5,872 nt of DNA, taken from NCBI GenBank assembly GCA_003506735.1, contig DNYS01000105.1, forward strand, positions 880 to 6,751, given 5' to 3'. Origin of the DNA: Nitrospinota bacterium. GTDB lineage: Bacteria; UBA8248. Below are positions 1-5,871 of the stretch, piece by piece. The notes under the pieces were generated by a model. The model made no database searches. It saw nothing but the letters and a program-made list of their open reading frames with translations, and was not told where the DNA came from. A program made the translations under genes and the position numbers. Position 1 is the stretch's first letter, and each line of letters begins with the position of its first letter.

Positions 1-1
1 C

Positions 2-157
2 ATGGGCGAGGGAGTGAGGCGCTCGGTCGAGTGGCTGATTAGGCGGCTCATCAAGGCCGGGGCCAGGGTCTCCTATCACTCCAAGAGGTGGCGCGTTCAC
101 GTGGCCTCTGCCTTCTCACTGGCGCACCACTACCGCGCGGTTTTCGGCTACGGGTGA
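2..157 (+). CDS. C-terminal end of a probable IS1380-family transposase (cut by the window edge)
   Basis: An open frame enters from the left edge and ends at TGA 155-157, giving 51 residues. The ATG at base 2 is the first complete codon and is probably an internal Met, not the true start. The peptide is very basic: it has RRSVEWLIRRLIKAGARV, then YHSKRWRVHVASAF, and ends HYRAVFGYG. An alternation of a basic amphipathic helix, a GARV turn, a basic strand and a final aromatic 'YRxxF' is what I associate with the C-terminal tail of IS1380-type DDE transposases; this is recalled family knowledge, not an alignment. The catalytic core would lie outside the window, so I cannot tell whether the element is intact or a remnant. 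Other DDE transposase families remain possible. Confidence 0.6.
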   Translation: MGEGVRRSVEWLIRRLIKAGARVSYHSKRWRVHVASAFSLAHHYRAVFGYG

Positions 158-330
158 CGCGGAGCCGCAAGCGGTGTTGGACCCGGAGCGGGATCGTTGC
201 GCCCCGAAATGGGAAAAATCGCTTATTCACCGTGATTTTGGATGGAAGTGGTGCCCAAGAGGGTATCTTTTTGCGGACTTTATGGACATCGGCGGGAAGT
301 GTCGCCGAGGAAGGATAAAAAAGTCAGTTT
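158..330. other. Non-coding stretch between the transposase end and the tct promoter
   Basis: No supportable gene. The two short open frames here (88-318 and 174-377) have no ribosome binding site, have unconserved-looking composition and overlap each other or the transposase end. The first part is presumably the right end of the insertion element whose transposase stops at 157. I could not identify its terminal inverted repeat because the left end is outside the window. The stretch becomes AT-rich after about 215, consistent with a promoter-bearing intergenic region ahead of tctC. Confidence 0.5.
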
Positions 331-359
331 TTGCTAAATGGAGAGCGTTGCCGCATAAT
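331..359 (+). promoter_or_regulatory. Sigma70-like promoter of the tctCBA operon
   Basis: TTGCTA (331-336, 4 of 6 matches to the -35 consensus) is separated by exactly 17 bases from CATAAT (354-359, 5 of 6 matches to the -10 consensus). Transcription would start near 366, leaving a leader of about 60 bases before the tctC ATG at 428. It is the only well-spaced pair I see in the AT-rich region immediately ahead of the operon. I recognised no obvious operator palindrome beside it. Confidence 0.5.
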
Positions 360-414
360 TCCAGTTCAACGAAGTAAAAACGGCTAACACCGCGAATTTT
401 GTAGTGTCCAGACA

Positions 415-421
415 GGGGGAG
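415..421 (+). promoter_or_regulatory. Ribosome binding site deciding the tctC start
   Basis: GGGGGAG at 415-421 lies 6 bases before ATG 428. This purine-rich site supports ATG 428 over the in-frame GTG at 404, which lies upstream of the site and would put charged residues ahead of the signal peptide. Confidence 0.7.
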
Positions 422-427
422 AAAATC

Positions 428-1456
428 ATGTCGTTACCAATAAAATCCAAGCTTGCTTTGGGCGCGGCCGCACTGACATATGCGTTCGTTATGTCGGGGC
501 AGTCGTTTGGCGCTCCAATGAAACCGGGAGATTATCCGTCGCGCCCGATCACGATCTTGTTTTGCTTCGGGAAATCCGGAGGGTCCGCCCAGTCCATCCA
601 GGCCATCAAGGGCCCCGCGTCGAAAATCATGGGCGTCAGGATCAACATGATCAGCAAACCCGGCGGTGGCGGCGTCAACTGCCTGCCGGACTTACAGCAA
701 ACGCCCGCCGACGGCTATACCATCCTTCAGCACACAGACACGTTAGTGACCACATACGTCAAAGGCACTCATGACCTTCATCCGGGGAAGGACATGATTC
801 CACTCATCATCATGAACGTGGCGCCCACGGGTCTTTACATCCGAGGCGGCGACAAACGGTTCATGACCGGCGGCAAACCCGACTTCGACAAGATTGTGAA
901 ATTCGCCAAGATCAAAAAAGGGAATTTGAAGGTTTCCAACATCAACGCGGACATGGAGCTCATTACCATGGCCATGGTCGAAAAGCACTTCGGCTTCAAA
1001 TCCAGGCAGGTCCTGTTCGGCAAGCCCGCGCAACGCTATGGCGCGGTCATCGGCGGCAAGTTGGACATGTTAATGGAGCAACCGGGCGACGTCTCCAAGC
1101 ACGTTGCGGCCGGAAAGCTCATGCCGGTGCTGGCCGTTTGGCCGGAACGCTTCAAGATCGCGCCCGACGCCAAGGCGACGGGCGCGGACTACGGCCTGAA
1201 GTGGGATCCGCTTTTACGCTTCCGCGGACTTTTCATCAAAAAAGAGACTCCGAAAAAAATCGTGAAGTACCTTCAGGAAGTGTTCGCCGAAGCCTACAAG
1301 ACGAAGGAGCATCAGGCGTTCATCAAGAGGAAGAGCCTGGATATCGTGGACTCGTTCCGCAACGCGGCGGATTCGAAAAAGGTTATATTTTCCGCGATTA
1401 CAGACTACGCGAAAATCTTCAAGGAAATGGGAAAAAAGGTCCGTCCGGGACTGTAG
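428..1456 (+). CDS. tctC: TctC/Bug-family periplasmic substrate-binding protein of a tripartite tricarboxylate transporter
   Basis: A 342-residue exported protein that should capture a small carboxylate in the periplasm and deliver it to TctA/TctB. The start at ATG 428 is set by the GGGGGAG site just upstream. Residues 1-28 form a signal peptide: basic start (K6, K8), hydrophobic core LALGAAALTYAFVM, and likely cleavage near SFG/A at 28-29. The mature part opens with YPSRPITILFCF (36-47), the first strand typical of Bug proteins. It continues with the PGGGG loop (78-82, equivalent to the family's PGAGG) and ADGYTIL (94-100). Length is close to the usual 320-340. The first ligand loop is unusual: FGKSGGSAQ (47-55) replaces the common PFxxGGxxD, so the usual Asp is absent and Cys46 is present. 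The family is known mainly for carboxylates, but members bind varied ligands (citrate, aspartate, aromatic acids), so the substrate cannot be assigned. tctB and tctA follow on the same strand. Confidence 0.9.
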   Translation: MSLPIKSKLALGAAALTYAFVMSGQSFGAPMKPGDYPSRPITILFCFGKSGGSAQSIQAIKGPASKIMGVRINMISKPGGGGVNCLPDLQQTPADGYTILQHTDTLVTTYVKGTHDLHPGKDMIPLIIMNVAPTGLYIRGGDKRFMTGGKPDFDKIVKFAKIKKGNLKVSNINADMELITMAMVEKHFGFKSRQVLFGKPAQRYGAVIGGKLDMLMEQPGDVSKHVAAGKLMPVLAVWPERFKIAPDAKATGADYGLKWDPLLRFRGLFIKKETPKKIVKYLQEVFAEAYKTKEHQAFIKRKSLDIVDSFRNAADSKKVIFSAITDYAKIFKEMGKKVRPGL

Positions 1457-1481
1457 GCCGACGGATACGGAACTCTCAAAC

Positions 1482-1523
1482 CCGGGCCGCTCGCGTGCCG
1501 AAAACGGCATACGGGCGGCCTGG
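1482..1523 (+). promoter_or_regulatory. Strong imperfect hairpin in the tctC-tctB gap
   Basis: The 19-base arm 1482-1500 pairs with 1505-1523 around an AAAA loop (1501-1504). Only one position is a mismatch and three are G-T wobbles; the rest are mostly G-C pairs. The arm next to the loop is TGCCG/CGGCA and the base is CC/GG. It is followed by CTTTGAA, which is not a run of T long enough for a convincing terminator. It lies 25 bases after the tctC stop. The likely role is protecting the 3' end of the tctC message or partly terminating transcription, so that the binding protein exceeds the membrane subunits, as is known for other binding-protein operons. The role is inferred; the structure is read directly from the sequence. 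Confidence 0.7.
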
Positions 1524-1592
1524 CTTTGAAGGGCTATCGCAGCCCACATTAGTCCGCCTTAAATTTATAAAGGTGAGCAGTTTTACCGGGTT

Positions 1593-1609
1593 GGCGGATC
1601 GCCTTTTTT
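1593..1609 (+). terminator. Weak terminator-like element (possible attenuator) before tctB
   Basis: GGCG (1593-1596) and CGCC (1600-1603) can form a 4-bp G-C stem with a GAT loop, followed directly by six T (1604-1609). The layout is that of an intrinsic terminator but the stem is short, so termination would be partial at best. With the larger hairpin at 1482-1523 it would lower expression of tctB and tctA relative to tctC. This could equally be chance. Confidence 0.3.
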
Positions 1610-1678
1610 GCCCATGAAAAATGACTTGCAATTAGCGATTCCGATCAACCCGGAACTGCTCTGGGGACAACGGTCGGC

Positions 1679-2215
1679 ATGCAGAAAGATAAACTGAAAT
1701 CCCTTTGGGAAGCCGCCGCCTGGCTGGGCTTCGGGGCGGCCGGGATGGCCATGACGTTCGGATTCGCGGGCCCGCTGCCCACTTTCGAACTGGGTGCGGC
1801 GTTCTGGCCCCAGATTGTCCTGGGTGGGATCATGGCCACCGCCGTCATCCTTGGCATCACGACCTATTTCTCCGGCCCTGCCAGCGAAACCGTGGACAAG
1901 GGCACCCAGACCACGGACCTACCCGACGACATGGCGGCGATGTCCGTCACGCGCAAAACCATCGCCATTTTCGCGATTCCCCTGGTCTACGTGTTCGCGA
2001 TGCACAAGCTCGGTTTTTTTCTCGTCACGCCGATTTTTTTGCCGCTGTATATGTACCTGTTGGGCGTGCGCAAAGTCCGCACCCTGATTTCCGTCACTGT
2101 CGGGCTTTACGCTGCGGTCCTCTTCCTTTTCGTCAAATTGGTCTTCACGCCCCTCCCTCAGGGCGCGGGCTTCTTCCATTCATTGAACGGCCAGTTCATC
2201 GGTCTGCTCCAGTAA
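1679..2215 (+). CDS. tctB: TctB-family small membrane subunit of the tripartite tricarboxylate transporter
   Basis: A 178-residue hydrophobic protein with four likely membrane segments at about residues 11-31, 44-64, 93-128 (possibly broken near HKLG at 109-112) and 135-154, with a polar loop at about 66-92. This is the TctB plan of four helices with a variable loop between helices 2 and 3. Supporting marks are AAFWPQIV (40-47), matching the family's conserved F-P at the start of helix 2, and VFTPLPQGAG (155-164), matching the usual ending after the last helix. ATG 1679 is the first start in this frame after an in-frame TGA, with GGGGA 11 bases upstream as a loosely spaced ribosome site. TctB is the poorly conserved partner of TctA. 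The gene sits 222 bases after tctC and 17 bases before tctA. Confidence 0.85.
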   Translation: MQKDKLKSLWEAAAWLGFGAAGMAMTFGFAGPLPTFELGAAFWPQIVLGGIMATAVILGITTYFSGPASETVDKGTQTTDLPDDMAAMSVTRKTIAIFAIPLVYVFAMHKLGFFLVTPIFLPLYMYLLGVRKVRTLISVTVGLYAAVLFLFVKLVFTPLPQGAGFFHSLNGQFIGLLQ

Positions 2216-2232
2216 CAAGGGCGCGCATCGGC

Positions 2233-3759
2233 ATGGAAGACTTTTTTATCGGAACGGCGCTGCTCTTCACCGACCCCATCGGCATCGCGGTGTTTCTGGG
2301 TGGGCTCGTGGGCGGGCTGGTGTTCGGCGCCATCCCTGGTCTAAGCCTGCTGACCCTGGCGGCGATCCTGCTGCCGTTCAGTGCGTGGCTCAAGCCCGAA
2401 CACGCCATCATGCTCTATGGTGTCATTTACGTATCGGGCGTTTACGGTGGCGCCGTCACGGCAATCCTGTTCAATATCCCCGGCTCCGTGGAAAACGCGC
2501 CCACGGCCTTCGACGGATACCCCATGACTCGCAAGGGCGAGGCCGGCAAGGCCATCGGTTTTGCGGTGACCTGTTCCGCCATCGGCGGGACCATTTCGGC
2601 GGTTCTCATGATGATGGCGACGGCCCCCATCGCCGAATTCGCGATCAGCACCTTCGGCCCCGTCGAGGTGTTCGCGTTGATCTTCTTCGGCCTGACCGTG
2701 GTCGCGGGCGTCGGCACCCGTTCCCTGGCCAAGGGCTGGCTTTCCTTGTTTCTTGGTCTGACTCTTGGCTCCGTCGGAGGCGATCCGGTGGGCGCCGTCC
2801 CCAGGTTCACCTTCGGCACGCTCTATCTCACCGGCGGTATCAATTTCGTCCCCCTGATCCTGGGCTTTTTCGCCGTGACCGAGGTCTTCATCCAGGGCCA
2901 GCGCGTTGCCGCCGGAACCTTTATCGCTTCCAAGGTTGCCGTGGCCTATCCGTCATTCCGGGAATTCTGGGGGTTGAAGCTGGCGATAGCTCGTTCCACC
3001 GCCATCGGCTGGCTCTGCGGCCTGCTGCCCGGAATCGGCGCCACCCTGGCCGCCTTCGTCTCCTATAACGAAGCCGTGCGCTGGTCCCGGCACCCCGAGA
3101 CCTTCGGCAAGGGCGATCCCGAAGGCGTGGTCGCGCCCGAGACCGCCAACAATGCGGCCACGGGCGCCGCCATGATCCCGCTTTTGGCCCTCGGCCTTCC
3201 GGGCGGCGCGCTGACCGCGATCATGATCGGCGTCTTCAACATGCATGACATGGAAATCGGCCCCCTGATCATGGTTGAAGCCCATGATCTGGTGTGGGTG
3301 CTGTTTGCTTCCATGTTTTGGGCCAGCCTGGCAATCCTGTTTTTGGGAATTGTCGAGGCCAAGGGTATCGTACACTTGCTGCGCATCCCGTTTCCCATCC
3401 TGGCGCCGTGTATCCTGATATTTGCCACCATCGGCACCTACGCGCTGCGCGCCAGTATCGTCGATATCTACGTCATGTTCGCCGCTGGCGTCGTGGGATT
3501 TTTCATGCGCCGCAGCGATTATTCCATTCCCGCCGTGGTCATGGGGGTCATCCTGGGCCAGATCGGCGAGAACGTCTTCTCCCAGGCCATGGTCATGGTG
3601 GATTACAGCTTCCTGGGATTTTTTGACCTGGGCGTCTCTGGCGCTTTCGTGGTCGGCGGCATCGCGACAGTGATTTTCACCGTTTACCGCCATACCCGGA
3701 CGTTCGTAACCGGGCTCGGACGCAAGGACGGATTGCGGAACGCGAAACCCGGGAGTTAG
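2233..3759 (+). CDS. tctA: TctA-family large membrane subunit of the tripartite tricarboxylate transporter
   Basis: A 508-residue integral membrane protein, the usual TctA length, forming the transport channel in the inner membrane and using an ion gradient to import the ligand delivered by TctC. The two homologous halves each show the signature. The first half has GLVFGAIPGLS (28-38), YGGAVTAILFNIPGS (71-85) and TAFDGYPM (91-98). The second half has GLLPGIGA (263-270), FVSYNEAVRWS (275-285), FGKGDPEGVVAPETANNA (291-308) and PLLALGLPGG (316-325). About ten or more hydrophobic segments are visible. The frame stays open upstream through tctB to 1705, but family signatures begin only after ATG 2233, which has AAGGG 11 bases ahead of it, so that start is chosen. 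It follows the tctB stop by 17 bases, indicating co-transcription and probably coupled translation. Confidence 0.95.
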   Translation: MEDFFIGTALLFTDPIGIAVFLGGLVGGLVFGAIPGLSLLTLAAILLPFSAWLKPEHAIMLYGVIYVSGVYGGAVTAILFNIPGSVENAPTAFDGYPMTRKGEAGKAIGFAVTCSAIGGTISAVLMMMATAPIAEFAISTFGPVEVFALIFFGLTVVAGVGTRSLAKGWLSLFLGLTLGSVGGDPVGAVPRFTFGTLYLTGGINFVPLILGFFAVTEVFIQGQRVAAGTFIASKVAVAYPSFREFWGLKLAIARSTAIGWLCGLLPGIGATLAAFVSYNEAVRWSRHPETFGKGDPEGVVAPETANNAATGAAMIPLLALGLPGGALTAIMIGVFNMHDMEIGPLIMVEAHDLVWVLFASMFWASLAILFLGIVEAKGIVHLLRIPFPILAPCILIFATIGTYALRASIVDIYVMFAAGVVGFFMRRSDYSIPAVVMGVILGQIGENVFSQAMVMVDYSFLGFFDLGVSGAFVVGGIATVIFTVYRHTRTFVTGLGRKDGLRNAKPGS

Positions 3760-3792
3760 GAATCTCCCGAGGCGGCGTACTGGAGCCTTTTT
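3750..3792 (+). terminator. Possible terminator after tctA
   Basis: CGGGAG (3750-3755) and CTCCCG (3764-3769) form a 6-bp stem across the tctA stop codon with an 8-base loop. AGGC (3770-3773) and GCCT (3785-3788) form a second, weak stem running into TTTTT (3788-3792). Neither is strong alone, but the T run in the right place after the last operon gene makes termination here plausible. Confidence 0.3.
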
Positions 3793-3916
3793 AGGAATTA
3801 TGAACTAATCCCACATAGCGCTTATCGATATAGGCCCGCTCGATCTCGCGACCGGTCAGCGCCTCGGTTTCCTCGATCACGTCTTTCAGGGTGTGGCCGT
3901 CATAGGGATTACCGGG
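3791..3916 (-). pseudogene. Fragment of an IS5-type DDE transposase
   Basis: Reading the minus strand down to TAA at 3793-3791 gives APGNPYDGHTLKDVIEE, then TEALTGREIERAYIDKRY, then VGLVHNS and stop. 'PGNPYDGHTL' followed by 'LTG' and 'AYxDKGYRGH' is a hallmark of the C-terminal catalytic half of IS5-group transposases, where the second D of the DDE triad lies in PYDGH. In intact proteins about 80-100 more residues, including the catalytic Glu, follow DKGYRGH. Here the match stops after DKRYVG and the frame ends eight codons later, so the 3' part is lost. The usual sequence upstream of PGNPYDGH is also absent. It is therefore a relic without function, about 40 recognisable codons, converging on tctA. 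No start codon is available for it. Confidence 0.8.
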
Positions 3917-4124
3917 TGCGCTGGACGGGGATATTCCATGGGGCGGGGCTTTGACCGGGACGGCATTACACCGTCGGCGAAACAGCTTATGTCGGTTGTC
4001 AGGGTTTACCTTCTTGTCGGCCGCAAGACTCCCGATATCCGGATCGAGGGCAGCGAAGTCCGGATCAAATGCAGCGCTCAGGTCATCCAGTTAAGGTTCG
4101 ATGAAAAATGATTGGGCACGCCGT
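3917..4124 (-). other. Open minus-strand stretch joined to the transposase relic, origin unclear
   Basis: The frame of the transposase fragment stays open upstream to an in-frame TAA at 4093-4091. It adds about 58 codons with no ATG, GTG or TTG start, including the acidic stretch LDDLSAAFDPDFAALDPD and then KKVNPDNRHKLFRRR. I do not recognise this sequence as transposase. It could be diverged IS material after small deletions, or the end of an unrelated gene fused at a deletion junction. A plus-strand open frame at 3893-4111 overlaps it but has no ribosome site and no recognisable product. No terminator for the dioxygenase gene is convincing here. Confidence 0.35.
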
Positions 4125-5108
4125 CTAACCGAGATAGAAGGGTCTGCCCGCCTCGCGCAACCAGATGCGCACGAGGTGTCGGCGGCGCTCGGGCTCGGGC
4201 CAGTCGTGGAACTCGGTGCGCCGGTGACCGAGGCGTTTGTTGTTGACGATCTGGATCTGGCCGCGCTCGAAGACGAAGGTCTTGCCAAGACCGGCGCGCT
4301 CGGAGACCTCCATCAACGCTTCCATCGCGGCGCGGGTGGGCGCATCCATCTCCTCGTTCTTCATTTCGTAGCCCTGCCGGATGAGGCTCGGCGAGTAATT
4401 GGCGAAGACCACCTCGCCGTCAGATTCGAAGATTGGTTTTGAGGACACACGCTCATCGCCCGGCGCATGTTCCATCTGCCGGTCGTAATAGAACGGCTCG
4501 AAGAGACGCGGCAGCACATCCGGGCGTTCCTCCAACAGCAGATTATAAATCGTCTCAAAACTGACGATGCCGCTGACGCCGCCCTCTTGCGCGGTTTGCA
4601 GGCAAAACAGCGCCACACTATCAGGCGGCAAATTGAACGCGTTGTCGATGTGATAGCCCTGCTGGGCATGGGTCTTCGAGGAGCGGATGCCGGTGCCGGC
4701 GACCGCCTTCTTGCCGGTATCGATGACGTCGTAGATCATCGTCCCATCCCATTTCTGGGCGACCGAGCGACCGAGCATGGACATCAACAACCAATGAAGC
4801 TTCGTGGCGGTTTCCGTTTCCAGCCGATCGATTGGCAAGCGGTCGATAATGGCGAAGCCGATCCCGGTGCTGACCTGCTCACGCACTTGGGCCATCAGGG
4901 CCCGACACGCCGGCATCTCGAAATCGCCGGGATCGAGCGCGACCGCCGGAAGCGGATTGGCCTCGATCTCAGCCGCCGCGCGATCCAACTCGGCGATGCA
5001 ATCACTGTCGAGCTCGACAAGCCCATCATTCTCCAACAACGTTTCCGCCGACCATGTCATCGGGCTGGAAAGCGGACGCTCCATTATCGTCACCATCGGT
5101 TTGTCCAT
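4125..5108 (-). CDS. TauD/TfdA-family Fe(II)/2-oxoglutarate-dependent dioxygenase
   Basis: A 327-residue cytoplasmic oxygenase that should couple oxidative decarboxylation of 2-oxoglutarate to hydroxylation of an organic substrate. Numbered from ATG 5108, the iron ligands are H153 and D155 in GYHIDNAFN and the distal H295 in NNKRLGHRRTEF. The following RRRHLVRIWLR supplies the Arg (R310 or R314) expected to bind 2-oxoglutarate; H-R-T-x-F-x-D then RHLxRxWL is typical of the TfdA side of the family. Length is slightly above the usual 280-320, with an N-terminal extension of about 70 residues before the fold. The frame is also open to a TTG at 5147 preceded by AAGG, which would add 13 residues; ATG 5108 and later ATGs at 5096 and 5084 lack a clear ribosome site, so the start is uncertain. 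It is single, convergent with tctCBA, and has its own promoter. The substrate is unknown; taurine or herbicide activity should not be assumed. Confidence 0.9.
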   Translation of the reverse strand: MDKPMVTIMERPLSSPMTWSAETLLENDGLVELDSDCIAELDRAAAEIEANPLPAVALDPGDFEMPACRALMAQVREQVSTGIGFAIIDRLPIDRLETETATKLHWLLMSMLGRSVAQKWDGTMIYDVIDTGKKAVAGTGIRSSKTHAQQGYHIDNAFNLPPDSVALFCLQTAQEGGVSGIVSFETIYNLLLEERPDVLPRLFEPFYYDRQMEHAPGDERVSSKPIFESDGEVVFANYSPSLIRQGYEMKNEEMDAPTRAAMEALMEVSERAGLGKTFVFERGQIQIVNNKRLGHRRTEFHDWPEPERRRHLVRIWLREAGRPFYLG

Positions 5109-5168
5109 CCGGTTCTGTTTCTGGATTAGTAAACCCAAATTTCCCAAGTAACCTTACGTTTCATAGCC

Positions 5169-5196
5169 ATTATACTCAAATTTAACTGCCTTTCAA
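5169..5196 (-). promoter_or_regulatory. Strong sigma70-like promoter of the dioxygenase gene
   Basis: On the minus strand TTGAAA (5196-5191, 5 of 6 matches) and TATAAT (5174-5169, perfect -10) are 16 bases apart. Transcription would start near 5162. That leaves about 15 bases before TTG 5147 or about 54 before ATG 5108. The short leader to TTG 5147 still contains AAGG, so both starts stay possible. The surrounding DNA is AT-rich. Confidence 0.65.
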
Positions 5197-5377
5197 TATT
5201 ATTCTACCTCTACAGCCGCCTGAAACCAGATTATTGGGATTTGGCCATGTCCGGAGGCCTGTGCTCCGAAAAATTTGATTTCACTTGGATTGAATGAATT
5301 AGGAAATTGTCTTGGTAGGGCATGACAGGTCAAAATCCTTGCCATGGACACGATCAAAACGACATTCCAAATCCTTA

Positions 5378-5405
5378 TTGACCTCTATTCACTCCTTTTT
5401 ATACT
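5378..5405 (+). promoter_or_regulatory. Sigma70-like promoter candidate facing the broken HTH gene
   Basis: TTGACC (5378-5383, 5 of 6 matches) and TATACT (5400-5405, 5 of 6 matches) are 16 bases apart. It points toward the XRE-type pseudogene, about 105 bases ahead of the first ATG in that frame (5517), and could be its old promoter. It is divergent from the dioxygenase promoter. Confidence 0.4.
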
Positions 5406-5516
5406 CAAACGCGGTCGGGGCAGATCGGCTGCTGAGAATCTGTTTCTTTGGAAATAACTCGATATCTATCAGGGTCGGGGCATCAAACCTGGCTGAATTG
5501 ATTCTGCGCACCCTTC

Positions 5517-5808
5517 ATGCTGGCCGCCGCGAGCCGTAAACCCACCCGTGCAGTTCAAAGTTACAAAAAGTTCGCTTTGAAGCTGGCCTTCTGCGTTTCC
5601 CGGCATCCAAATAAGACTTTGAGCAGGAAAATCCGGAGGCTACGCCTGGAAAGGGGGATGGGGCGGCTTGAACTTGCGGAGGCTCTTGGGGGTCAACAAG
5701 GATACGGTGAGGAATTAGGAGAGGGGGAAGACCACTCCAGCAGATGAGTATTTGAAGCGAATCAAGGCGTATTTTGGAGAGGGAATCGAGCCTATGCTTA
5801 TAGGGTGA
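5517..5808 (+). pseudogene. Broken XRE-type helix-turn-helix DNA-binding protein
   Basis: The frame from ATG 5517 reaches HPNKTLSRKIRRLRLERGM and RLELAEALG (about 5604-5690), the first helices of a small XRE/Cro-type domain. It then runs into a poor sequence ending at 5747. Removing one base from the five-G run at 5688-5692 restores GVNKDTVRN, then a TAG stop (5716-5718), then ERGKTTPADEYLKRIKAYFG and on to TGA at 5806-5808. The family has NWE where this has N-stop-E, so the TAG replaces the expected Trp (TGG to TAG). Two independent lesions make a pseudogene likely; the G run alone could be a sequencing error but the TAG would remain. The true start is unclear: ATG 5517 has no ribosome site. 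Intact relatives as I recall them are small proteins of about 90-100 residues with 'TLGxHIRKRRLxLGL...TVxNWExGR'. Confidence 0.75.
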
Positions 5809-5841
5809 ATTTTTAATGAAAAGCGGAATTTTTCAGATTAA

Positions 5842-5871
5842 GGTTTTGGACTGACCTGCCCCCCCAAAACC
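5842..5871. repeat. 8-bp inverted repeat at the right edge, possible end of an insertion element
   Basis: GGTTTTGG (5842-5849) and CCAAAACC (5864-5871) are perfect inverted copies around 14 bases that contain TGACCTGCCCCC. That inner string resembles what I remember of the ends of some IS3-type elements, but the window stops before any transposase or second end can be seen. The repeat may instead be a chance structure or an RNA hairpin. Confidence 0.35.

Larger units (their letters stand above)
5148..5516. other. AT-rich intergenic region between two diverging transcription units
   Basis: No intact gene is seen in these 369 bases. The region holds the minus-strand dioxygenase promoter (5169-5196) and a plus-strand promoter candidate (5378-5405). 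It also has a small hairpin, CGGAG (5252-5256) with CTCCG (5264-5268), lying upstream of the dioxygenase promoter. Two short direct repeats are present: TATACTCAAA (5171-5180 and 5400-5409) and GGTCGGGGCA (5413-5422 and 5473-5482). The open frame 5312-5539 has no ribosome site and no recognisable product. Confidence 0.5.

Noticed and set aside
88..377. Short plus-strand frames upstream of tctC as a small gene
   Set aside because: Two frames overlap the transposase end and each other, neither has a ribosome site, and neither resembles a known family.
1614..1697. 27-codon open frame (ATG AAA AAT ...) overlapping the tctB start, possible leader peptide
   Set aside because: It directly follows a T run, has no ribosome site, and does not contain codon runs suggestive of an attenuator peptide.
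1705..2232. Open frame joined to the tctA frame and running through the whole of tctB
   Set aside because: It is the third-frame shadow of tctB in GC-rich DNA. Its peptide is rich in Arg, His and Gly with no membrane character, and the TctA signature begins only after ATG 2233.
2953..3693. Long minus-strand open frame opposite tctA (246 codons)
   Set aside because: Its composition (His, Asp, Gly and Gln rich) is typical of an antisense shadow of a GC-rich membrane-protein gene, and tctA on the other strand is unmistakable.
3893..4111. Plus-strand open frame of 72 codons between tctA and the dioxygenase
   Set aside because: It overlaps the minus-strand transposase relic, has no ribosome site and gives no recognisable product.
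4467..5129. Long plus-strand open frame opposite the dioxygenase (220 codons)
   Set aside because: It is antisense to a gene with complete catalytic motifs and shows no recognisable domain or ribosome site.
5554..5581. Inverted repeat TTCAAAG / CTTTGAA as an operator
   Set aside because: The 7-bp arms are 14 bases apart within the decayed HTH reading frame and have no placement relative to a promoter; chance is likely in AT-rich sequence.
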